From an uncultured Desulfovibrio sp. (GTDB taxonomy: Bacteria; Desulfobacterota; Desulfovibrionia; Desulfovibrionales; Desulfovibrionaceae), in contig CAMLXE010000152.1 of the NCBI GenBank assembly GCA_946490455.1, positions 1 through 5,123 on the forward strand: DNA of 5,123 bases, given 5' to 3'. Within the stretch, counting starts at the first letter, position 1, and the number at the start of each line of letters is the position of its first letter. A program made the translations under genes and the position numbers. Of this stretch, positions 1 through 5,123 are shown piece after piece. The notes beneath the pieces were generated by a model. It did no database searches, was not told the origin of the DNA, and saw only the letters and a list, made by a program, of their open reading frames with translations.

Positions 1-685
1 AAACAAGTTCCACGCGTTCAGAACCAAAAAGTTCCGCAAACCGTTTTCCATCTTCTGGAGAAATGGCAGCAATACGCCGCGGAGCAATCTGCTGCCAGAA
101 ATCCTGAAAAAGGTTTTGCAGGTGACGGTACTGACGCAGACTCTTGTCGGTCATGCGCCCATTAAGAACCAGTACAGGAACGTGGTGCCTTGCACAGGCC
201 AGCATAAGGCCGGGCCAGAGTTCCGTTTCCAGCAGAGCAACCACCTTGGGCCGTGCCTGACGCAGGGCACGTTCCATGAGACCGAGTGTATCCAGAGGGA
301 AAAAGGTTACTCTTATGGACAGCTCAGGATGCATGCTGGTCAGTTTCGCGGTCATGGCCTGAAGAATTTCAAGTCCCTGACGTGTCCAGGTGGTGACAAG
401 CAGATGCAGGGGGTCTCCGTTCTGTTTCCCTGTCTTTTGACGGAGTTCCGGGAGGCGGGCCGCAATTTCCCATGCAAGGTAGGCTTCCCCTCCAGAGGCC
501 GCCTGTATCCAGACATCCGTCTGGGGGGGCTGTTTCTGACCGTCTGCCGCAAGGGGACCGGCCCAGTTGTCCGGAACCAGTCTCCAGGAGAAACCTTCAC
601 GGAGGCGATGATGTCGACGCAGAATCGGCCGGGCCAGTGTCCACGCCAGTCCATAAAGATGGATCAGCAAGTTCCCCTTTGCCAC
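1..685 (-). CDS. waaA: 3-deoxy-D-manno-octulosonic acid (Kdo) transferase, 3' part missing
   Basis: WaaA (KdtA, glycosyltransferase family 30) transfers Kdo from CMP-Kdo to the lipid A precursor at the cytoplasmic face of the inner membrane, the first step of LPS core assembly. The window holds the first 228 residues of a protein usually about 420-430 long; the gene runs off the left edge. Residues 5-22 form a hydrophobic N-terminal segment, the usual membrane anchor. Residues 58-67 (VWIQAASGGE) match the motif carrying the catalytic glutamate, here E67. Residues 153-158 (ETELWP) and 175-186 (NGRMTDKSLRQY) are family signatures of the N-terminal GT-B domain. I chose the GTG at 685 because an in-frame TGA lies just upstream at 691-689 and an AGGAG sits 6 nt before it. 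It starts 29 nt after the ddl stop, which suggests co-transcription with ddl. The identification is firm; whether the enzyme adds one or more Kdo units cannot be read from this half. Confidence 0.93.
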   Translation of the reverse strand, partial: MAKGNLLIHLYGLAWTLARPILRRHHRLREGFSWRLVPDNWAGPLAADGQKQPPQTDVWIQAASGGEAYLAWEIAARLPELRQKTGKQNGDPLHLLVTTWTRQGLEILQAMTAKLTSMHPELSIRVTFFPLDTLGLMERALRQARPKVVALLETELWPGLMLACARHHVPVLVLNGRMTDKSLRQYRHLQNLFQDFWQQIAPRRIAAISPEDGKRFAELFGSERVELV

Positions 686-691
686 AGATCA

Positions 692-696
692 CTCCT
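692..696 (-). promoter_or_regulatory. ribosome binding site of waaA
   Basis: The minus strand reads AGGAG, then six bases (TGATCT), then GTG. This is the strongest Shine-Dalgarno match in the window. It decides the GTG start at 685 over the in-frame TTG five codons later at 670. Confidence 0.8.
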
Positions 697-714
697 GTTT
701 TGGACGGTAAGCCG

Positions 715-1614
715 TTATTTCTCGAGTGCCAGTTCCAGCAGACGTTCGATCAGATCCCCAAAGGACATGCCACGAACCGCGGCTTCCTGAGGCACAAGAC
801 TTGTAGCGGTCATGCCCGGTGTCGTGTTGACTTCAAGAATGAAAAGCTCTCCGTCATCGCGCAGTATGAAGTCAGCTCTGCTGTAGCCCTTGAGCCCAAG
901 AGCCTTGTGGGCACGCAAGGCATATTCCTGCACCTTTGCTGTCAGTTCCGGAGAGATGGGGGCCGGGCAGATTTCCTGAGCGCCGTCGGAAGCGTATTTG
1001 TTGTGGTAGTCAAAGTAGCTTCCCTTGGAAACAATCAGAATGGGTGCAAGGGCTTCCTCTCCAAGAACACCACAGGTGACTTCCTGTCCTGGAATGGCGG
1101 TTTCTACCAGCGCCTCTTCTCCGATGGAAAAGAGTGCGTTCAGGGAGGTCGCCAGTTCGTCCTCATTGGTTACCCTGGACAGATGCAGGCTGGAGCCTCC
1201 GGTGTTGGATTTGACGAAGAGAGGGAAGGGAAGCTCGGGTTTCCATCCGGGACCGGGGTGACGGGGAAGGAACACTCCGTCGGGAATGTTCAGACCTGCA
1301 TCTCGGAATATCTGTCTGGCTGCGGCCTTATGCAGTGCAAGAAAGGACCCGGCCGGACCGGCTCCCTGATATGGGCATCCCACCCGATCAAGCAGAGCCT
1401 GAACAAGCCCGTCTTCTCCCGGCGCACCGTGCAGATTGATAAAGGCCACATCATGCTGGCGGCCTGCTTCCATAAGATGATCAAAATCCTGTGCTGGATC
1501 AAACAGCGTCACATAATGACCCCGTTCACGCAGCGTTGCGGCAATCTGCTCGCCTCCGCGCAGGGAAACTTCACGTTCTGGCGACCAGCCGCCCACCAAG
1601 AGCAGTACTTTCAT
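715..1614 (-). CDS. ddl: D-alanine--D-alanine ligase
   Basis: Ddl is a cytoplasmic ATP-grasp ligase that joins two D-alanines using ATP; the dipeptide is added to the peptidoglycan precursor by MurF. The protein is 299 residues, normal for the family. Residues 8-18 (GGWSPEREVSL) are the N-terminal signature with E13, equivalent to E. coli DdlB E15. Residues 61-69 (LHGAPGEDG) and K96 follow. The serine loop is NTGGSS with S141 aligning to DdlB S150. K206 and Y207 match the omega-loop Lys-Tyr, and the tyrosine points to D-Ala-D-Ala rather than D-Ala-D-lactate synthesis. R246, D248, E261 and N263 (EVNTTPGMT) complete the ATP/metal and substrate sites. The ATG at 1614 is chosen because the canonical MKVLLLVGG start follows it; a GGAG lies 10 nt upstream. 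The frame stays open to 1866, but that extension lies within the HD gene and has no family match. The start overlaps the HD gene by 44 nt, suggesting coupled translation; waaA follows after 29 nt. Confidence 0.96.
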   Translation of the reverse strand: MKVLLLVGGWSPEREVSLRGGEQIAATLRERGHYVTLFDPAQDFDHLMEAGRQHDVAFINLHGAPGEDGLVQALLDRVGCPYQGAGPAGSFLALHKAAARQIFRDAGLNIPDGVFLPRHPGPGWKPELPFPLFVKSNTGGSSLHLSRVTNEDELATSLNALFSIGEEALVETAIPGQEVTCGVLGEEALAPILIVSKGSYFDYHNKYASDGAQEICPAPISPELTAKVQEYALRAHKALGLKGYSRADFILRDDGELFILEVNTTPGMTATSLVPQEAAVRGMSFGDLIERLLELALEK

Positions 1615-2257
1615 GGAGAGAACACTCCAGTTGCGTCGAAAGGACGCGTTCAATGGTTTTGGCATGCTCCCAGCCGCGATGAATAGCAGCGCGGGAACGC
1701 TCCGATTTGCCGTAACGAACAAGGAGATCCTCATAGCGTTCGTCCAGTGTGACCAGTTCATCGTGCCGGGCGCGCTTATCCGCATAGAGGACAAAGAAAA
1801 CGGGGTGAAGGAGATTTTGGGGCAGGGGCCATGGCCATTCAACATGATGATAGACAGCCTGAGCAATCCGATGATTGCCCGTGGCCGTTACAACCCATGA
1901 GGAACCAATCTGCGCATGGCTGCCTCCAAACTGTACCGTATAGGATTTGGCGATATCGTGCAGCAGACCGGCGGCCTTGCTGATGGCCAGCAGCTGTTCG
2001 GGGCGGTCGGTACCGCCAACTTCTGCGGCCCGGACTGCCAGAGCTTCAGCCATGTTTGCAACCTGACGGCTGTGCCGACCGATATGTTCAAACATGCCAT
2101 ACTGTTTCCAGATGGCAAGACAGGCTGCTTCATCCGGAATGGCATCGGAACCAATGGGATCTTTCCACAGGCTGGGAAGCTGGGGCAGAGCCGGAGGGTC
2201 CCATGACTTGCCCGTACTCAGGGGTGGCGTTTCAAAGTGAACAGAGGGCTGGGACAT
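1571..2257 (-). CDS. HD-domain (HDIG-type) metal-dependent phosphohydrolase
   Basis: This is a probable soluble cytoplasmic phosphohydrolase of the HD superfamily; substrate unknown. With the chosen start it has 228 residues. The metal-ligand pattern is intact: H62 (IGRHSRQVA), H100-D101 (GLLHDIAKS), H114 (GGSHAQIG), H137-H138 (VYHHVEW) and D160 (LYADKRARHD). The first ~45 residues are proline-rich and look unstructured; I see no signal peptide or membrane segment. The ATG at 2257 is preferred over the in-frame ATG at 2287 because GAGG (2267-2264) lies 6 nt before it, whereas the earlier ATG has no Shine-Dalgarno. The last 13 codons and stop overlap the start of ddl. As first gene of an apparent operon with ddl and waaA it may act in envelope or nucleotide metabolism, but this is inference from position only. 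HD proteins include nucleotidases, (p)ppGpp hydrolases and the Ap4A hydrolase YqeK. The fold call is firm; the function is open. Confidence 0.85.
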   Translation of the reverse strand: MSQPSVHFETPPLSTGKSWDPPALPQLPSLWKDPIGSDAIPDEAACLAIWKQYGMFEHIGRHSRQVANMAEALAVRAAEVGGTDRPEQLLAISKAAGLLHDIAKSYTVQFGGSHAQIGSSWVVTATGNHRIAQAVYHHVEWPWPLPQNLLHPVFFVLYADKRARHDELVTLDERYEDLLVRYGKSERSRAAIHRGWEHAKTIERVLSTQLECSLHESTALGGRLVART

Positions 2258-2307
2258 GCGGGGCCTCGACGAGTGTGGAAAGGTCATTGCAAATTGGACA
2301 GGATGAA

Positions 2308-2326
2308 TACCACAACATGTGTGGTA
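2308..2326. repeat. 7-bp inverted repeat upstream of the HD gene
   Basis: The plus strand reads TACCACA, five bases (ACATG), then TGTGGTA: perfect 7-bp arms. It lies about 50-70 nt before the HD gene start. No T-tract follows on either strand, so it is not a rho-independent terminator. It could be an operator for a dimeric regulator or a small hairpin in the leader RNA. The symmetry is directly visible; any function is inferred. Confidence 0.4.
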
Positions 2327-2418
2327 AAGGGGTTATCATTGCTGGGCTCAAGGTGCAAGATTGTGCCCGCTCGGAAACGTTCAATCCTGTAGTCTTTGGG
2401 CTGGTTGAAATCATGGGA

Positions 2419-2453
2419 AACGGCAGAAAGGCTGTAATGCCTGATGCGCCGTT
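2419..2453. repeat. nested inverted repeat in the ygiQ-HD gap
   Basis: Outer arms AACGGC (2419-2424) and GCCGTT (2448-2453) enclose inner arms AGGC (2429-2432) and GCCT (2439-2442), with a 6-nt loop. RNA from the minus strand could fold into a two-step hairpin with an unpaired bulge on each side. Only TTT, interrupted by CCC, follows the stem on the minus strand, so terminator activity would be weak. It may be the 3' end structure of the ygiQ transcript, part of the HD operon leader, or chance. Confidence 0.3.
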
Positions 2454-2540
2454 ATCCATTTGGGAAAACGTCTGCTATGGAACAGCTTCAATCCAGTCGC
2501 CATTGATAAGAGGATGAAAACGACTGTCCCGGTGACCGGA

Positions 2541-4451
2541 TCAGCGCCATTTGCGTTTTGCCTGAAAGGCCCTTCGTCCAGAAGGGGACTCTTTTTTCTC
2601 TGTATGCAGGCCTGGAGCGTGGCGTCTTTTTGCAGAAGAAGGTTCTGAGGGATCGGCGTGCTGCACCATTTGAGGGGGCGTCTTTCCCAGCAGGATTTCG
2701 TGTTGTCTTCTGCGTTCTGCATCTGTTTTGGCTACATAGATTGGAGAGCCGTCTGGAGCATGCTCTGAATAGTACATGGCTGTCGCCACTGTTCCCGGAG
2801 TGGGGATAAAGCACTGTACCTGACGGGGAGACCAGTGCCTTGCCGCCAGCCATTTGTGCAGTTCCCACATGTGTTCATCGGTACAGCCCGGAAAGGCGCT
2901 CATCAGATAGGGAATCACATACTGTTCCTTGCCGTGCGCACGGGAGTAGGCCGCAAAGGCTTCAAGAAATTTTTCAAAGGCTTTCATGCCCGGTTTGCGC
3001 ATAAGATCCAGAACTTCAGGAACACAATGCTCTGGAGCTATTTTCAGCTGGCCTCCCGTAAATTCGCCTGCATAGGCGGCAAGGGCCGTGGGGTCCTGAA
3101 GGGCAAGATCAAATCGTACGCCGCTGGCAACACGGACGTGCCTGATGCCGGGAGTCTGCTGCACGGCACGGAGCAGTTCAATGCAGGCCTTCTGATCTAT
3201 CTGGAACCCCTTGCAGATTGTTGGATACATGCAGCTGTCACGGCGACAGACTGAGGGATCAAAGGCACATTTGGCACCCCACATGTTGGCACTTGGACCA
3301 CCTACATCGGAAATGGAACTGCCGTGTGGCATGGTGGCAATACGTTTCGCCTCTTCCAGAATGGACTTGCGTGACCGGGAGGCAATACGACGTCCCTGAT
3401 GGAGTGCCAGCGAGCAGAACGAACATCCTCCTCCACACCCCCGATGTGTGGTAATGCTTGTGGCGATCATTTCGGTGGCAGGAATGGGGTCTCTATAGGA
3501 AGGATGCGGAAGACGGGAGAAGGGAATGGCATACAGGGAGTCCAGTTCTTCTTCCGTCAGAGGCTGGGCCGGAGGCGTGATCAGAACAGCTCTGTCACCG
3601 TTGCGCTGCACAAGGGCGTGGCGCATCTGATGCGTTTCCCGTTCAAGAAGTACACTGCCTTTCAGGTAGGTCAGAGGATCTTTCAGCATGGCCTCATGCG
3701 AAGGCAACTCTACATAGTCTTTGGATTCGATGAGAGAAAGTTCCTCGTTTGGTACAAGGCGTGCCGTTCCTCTGATGTCCGACCAGAGATCGGGCCAGAG
3801 CTTCCCTGCGGGAAGAACAGAAAGGTCCCCCAGAAGCTCAGCTACCGCATCCAGACGGCGTGCTGTCTCCAGAATGGCTCGTTCTCCCATGCCACAGAAC
3901 AGCAGATCAAGACGGGCATCAAACAGAAGCGAACGTCGCAGTGTATCAGACCAGAAGTCATAATGCGTGATGCGTCGCAATGATGCCTCGATTCCTCCGG
4001 CAACAAGCGGAAGTCCCGGAAAGGCCCGGCGGACAAGATTGGCATAGACAATAACGGCTCTATTGGGACGTGCGCCTGCCTTGCCTCCTGGAGTATAGGC
4101 GTCATCATGTCTCTTGCGCCGGAAGGCCGTGTAGTGGGCAAGCATGGAATCCAGAGCACCGGCGCTGACGCCTGCAAAGAGTCTGGGACGTCCCATACCT
4201 GATATGGATTCAATTCCTGTCTGTTCGTCCTTCCAGGCCGGTTGTGCGACAATGCCAGTCCGATACCCGTGTGCCACGAGCCAGCGGCCGAGCAGAGGTA
4301 CTCCAAAGGCCGGATGATCCACATAGGCATCCCCGGTTATGAGCAGGATATCCAGTTCATCCCAGTGCAGCGCGTCCATTTCGGTACGGGTCATGGGAAG
4401 AACTGGTGGCTGGGGCAGAGGTGTTCGGAGGGGAAGCGGCAGATCAAACAT
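2541..4451 (-). CDS. ygiQ: YgiQ family (UPF0313) radical SAM protein
   Basis: This is a large cytoplasmic radical SAM protein of the YgiQ family, whose substrate and reaction are not established as far as I know. It has 636 residues; E. coli YgiQ is about 100 longer, with a mid-protein insert and longer tail that are shorter here. The N-terminal domain shows the family signature TGDAYVDHPAFG (39-50), RHDDAYTPGG (114-123) and GGIEASLRR (152-160). The radical SAM cluster motif is CX3CX2C at C339, C343 and C346 (HRGCGGGCSFC). Further conserved pieces are SDVGGPSANM (381-390), a cysteine group C395/C402/C407/C413, KIAPEH (470-475) and QYVIPYLMSAFPG (510-522). Residues from about 590 form a basic, low-complexity tail. 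The ATG at 4451 gives the expected short lead-in to VLPMTRTEMD, but no good Shine-Dalgarno precedes it; the weak ACGGA is the best candidate. A promoter lies about 50-75 nt upstream, and the terminator beyond separates it from the propeller gene, so it is probably monocistronic. Confidence 0.95.
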   Translation of the reverse strand: MFDLPLPLRTPLPQPPVLPMTRTEMDALHWDELDILLITGDAYVDHPAFGVPLLGRWLVAHGYRTGIVAQPAWKDEQTGIESISGMGRPRLFAGVSAGALDSMLAHYTAFRRKRHDDAYTPGGKAGARPNRAVIVYANLVRRAFPGLPLVAGGIEASLRRITHYDFWSDTLRRSLLFDARLDLLFCGMGERAILETARRLDAVAELLGDLSVLPAGKLWPDLWSDIRGTARLVPNEELSLIESKDYVELPSHEAMLKDPLTYLKGSVLLERETHQMRHALVQRNGDRAVLITPPAQPLTEEELDSLYAIPFSRLPHPSYRDPIPATEMIATSITTHRGCGGGCSFCSLALHQGRRIASRSRKSILEEAKRIATMPHGSSISDVGGPSANMWGAKCAFDPSVCRRDSCMYPTICKGFQIDQKACIELLRAVQQTPGIRHVRVASGVRFDLALQDPTALAAYAGEFTGGQLKIAPEHCVPEVLDLMRKPGMKAFEKFLEAFAAYSRAHGKEQYVIPYLMSAFPGCTDEHMWELHKWLAARHWSPRQVQCFIPTPGTVATAMYYSEHAPDGSPIYVAKTDAERRRQHEILLGKTPPQMVQHADPSEPSSAKRRHAPGLHTEKKESPSGRRAFQAKRKWR

Positions 4452-4499
4452 GGAGGAGTCCGTGGAAATAGGGTGAACAGAAAAGGCGGCGTTGGAGAA

Positions 4500-4527
4500 A
4501 GGATAGAGGGGCGTTGAAATATGTCAA
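4500..4527 (-). promoter_or_regulatory. sigma70-type promoter of ygiQ
   Basis: On the minus strand a perfect -35 box TTGACA (4527-4522) is followed, after a 16-nt spacer, by TATCCT (4505-4500), a 4/6 match to TATAAT. It lies between the upstream terminator and the ygiQ start. Transcription would begin near 4493, giving a leader of about 42 nt. The position just after a terminator supports it; the one-base-short spacer and weaker -10 limit confidence. Confidence 0.65.
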
Positions 4528-4555
4528 CAGGCTGGCGTTTCAGAAAAACAGCACG

Positions 4556-4598
4556 ACAATACAAAAACGGAAGGCCTGGCCTTCCGTTTTTGTATTGT
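4556..4598. terminator. symmetric rho-independent terminator
   Basis: A perfect inverted repeat has 20-bp arms (4556-4575 and 4579-4598) around a 3-nt loop (4576-4578). The core is GGAAGGC/GCCTTCC, and the outer arms are CAATACAAAAACG and its complement. Read on either strand, the GC-rich stem is followed by GTTTTTGTATTGT, so it can terminate in both directions. On the minus strand it begins 16 nt past the stop of the propeller gene at 4615 and insulates ygiQ from it. The structure is directly visible. Confidence 0.92.
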
Positions 4599-4614
4599 TG
4601 CTGATTGCCTGATG

Positions 4615-5123
4615 CTATTCCAGCGAGGGTGCCGTCTTGGGATCGGTAAGAGTCAGATCCAGAGGGTAGGCTACGATGATGGTCTTGCGGTTCTGCAGGC
4701 CCAGTGCACCGGGATGCGTATTCAGGCAAACCACAAGGTCTTTCGTTCCGTCGTTATTAGGATCGGCAATGCCAAAATCAACGACAGATCCCTTGATCCG
4801 ACGCGTTTTCCACTGCAGACTCAGACCAACGCCATCCCAGTACAGGTTGTGAATTTCTCCTTCTGGGAAGAAACGGTAGTTTTCAAAGAACTGGGCCGAT
4901 ACCGAGATCGGTTTGTTGACCATAAGTTCCCAGCTTCCATCCCGTTCCAGATCATTGGGAATCATCCTCAAGGGAATGAAGTAATTGGAGGGAATAAGTA
5001 CGTTATCTTTGCCCATGCCTGGCATATTGGTCTGCTCGGCAATACCGATGGCAGAACCGGAGAATGTTTCATCTGTCTGCGACAGCTGGCTTCCGTTGGG
5101 AGAGAAGACACGCAGATTTTCGT
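4615..5123 (-). CDS. FG-GAP/VCBS-repeat beta-propeller protein, C-terminal part
   Basis: The last 168 residues are present; the start lies beyond the right edge. The frame stays open to the window end, so the Met at 5025 is internal rather than the start. Two segments resemble FG-GAP/VCBS propeller blades with an acidic, calcium-loop-like DxxxDG pattern: residues 57-67 of the fragment (DLERDGSWELM) and 120-130 (DPNNDGTKDLV). Between them lies a segment (GEIHNLYWDGVGLSLQWKTRRIKG, described as residues 88-111) of the kind seen in envelope-associated propeller proteins of delta-proteobacteria, as I remember them. Such proteins are usually exported, but any signal peptide would be outside the window. 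The gene ends with TAG and a strong terminator follows. The family call rests on short motifs and the specific role is unknown; it could be another propeller or lipoprotein type. Confidence 0.6.
   Translation of the reverse strand, partial: ENLRVFSPNGSQLSQTDETFSGSAIGIAEQTNMPGMGKDNVLIPSNYFIPLRMIPNDLERDGSWELMVNKPISVSAQFFENYRFFPEGEIHNLYWDGVGLSLQWKTRRIKGSVVDFGIADPNNDGTKDLVVCLNTHPGALGLQNRKTIIVAYPLDLTLTDPKTAPSLE

Larger units (their letters stand above)
2258..2540. other. 283-bp gap between ygiQ and the HD gene; probable promoter/leader
   Basis: No credible gene lies here on either strand; the short open frames match no recognised family and lack good ribosome binding sites. As the HD gene starts a new operon, this stretch should carry its promoter. 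I see no convincing sigma70 pair. One GG-N10-GC arrangement (GG at 2368-2367, GC at 2356-2355, containing TTGCA) loosely resembles a sigma54 site but misses the central CAC. Two inverted repeats, listed separately, lie at 2308-2326 and 2419-2453. A small GC hairpin (2539-2529) just after the ygiQ stop has no adjacent T-run, so I see no clear terminator for ygiQ and read-through into the HD operon cannot be excluded. Confidence 0.5.

Noticed and set aside
472..1686. 404-codon open frame on the plus strand
   Set aside because: It lies antisense to ddl and waaA, whose protein families are certain. The translation has no recognisable domain; it is a codon-bias shadow.
1615..1866. N-terminal extension of the ddl frame to an ATG at 1866
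   Set aside because: The extra 84 residues lie within the HD gene, match nothing in the Ddl family, and the canonical Ddl start with a GGAG upstream is at 1614.
2258..2287. Earlier ATG (2287) for the HD gene
   Set aside because: No Shine-Dalgarno precedes it, whereas the ATG at 2257 has GAGG 6 nt upstream. The ten added residues have no motif, though this start is not excluded.
2355..2368. sigma54-type promoter for the HD operon
   Set aside because: GG-N10-GC spacing and TTGCA are present but the conserved CAC after the GG is missing; such matches arise often by chance.
2232..2459. 75-codon minus-strand open frame between ygiQ and the HD gene
   Set aside because: It overlaps the HD start in another frame, has no recognisable motif and no good ribosome binding site.
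2529..2543. GC-rich hairpin just after the ygiQ stop as a terminator
   Set aside because: The stem is only 4 bp (CCGG-TCA-CCGG) and the nearest T-run starts several bases later, so it is too weak to call.
3399..3983. 194-codon open frame on the plus strand
   Set aside because: It is antisense to the conserved core of ygiQ and has no recognisable domain.
1..5123. Mobile elements, CRISPR arrays, tRNA/rRNA genes, defence systems
   Set aside because: I saw no transposase or integrase motifs, no regularly spaced direct repeats, no tRNA-like fold and no defence-gene domains on either strand.

Overview
The window reads as chromosomal housekeeping DNA from a Gram-negative bacterium. All five supported genes are on the minus strand. 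The Gram-negative call rests on a Kdo transferase (WaaA/KdtA), which belongs to lipopolysaccharide synthesis. The protein sequences (the Ddl sugar-free ATP-grasp ligase with its VKSNTGGSSL loop, the WaaA start, the YgiQ sequence) look to me most like Desulfovibrionaceae (Desulfovibrio, Bilophila and relatives). That placement comes from remembered family resemblance, not from a search. Base composition looks moderately GC-rich by eye and is similar across the genes, with no obvious transferred segment.

Layout, following transcription from right to left. (1) 5123-4615: the 3' end of an FG-GAP/VCBS-type beta-propeller protein, cut by the window edge. (2) 4598-4556: a near-perfect 20-bp stem with a 3-nt loop and T-rich flanks, a rho-independent terminator that ends the first gene. 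(3) 4527-4500: a good sigma70-type promoter (TTGACA, 16 nt, TATCCT) for the next gene. (4) 4451-2541: a complete YgiQ-family (UPF0313) radical SAM protein. (5) 2540-2258: a 283-bp gap with two inverted repeats, probably the promoter and leader of the next operon. (6) 2257-1571, 1614-715 and 685-1: an apparent three-gene operon encoding an HD-domain phosphohydrolase, D-alanine--D-alanine ligase (ddl) and Kdo transferase (waaA, 3' end cut by the window edge). The first two genes overlap by 44 nt; the second and third are separated by 29 nt.

The three-gene operon links peptidoglycan precursor synthesis (D-Ala-D-Ala dipeptide) with lipid A/LPS core synthesis (Kdo transfer). It therefore looks like a cell-envelope operon led by an HD enzyme of unknown substrate. 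ygiQ appears to be its own transcription unit.

I found no mobile element, CRISPR array, tRNA, rRNA or phage gene, and no convincing new biological system. The points worth a second look are the overlapping HD-ddl junction, the symmetric terminator, the structured gap before the HD gene, the ygiQ start that lacks a Shine-Dalgarno, and the uncharacterised roles of the HD and YgiQ proteins.
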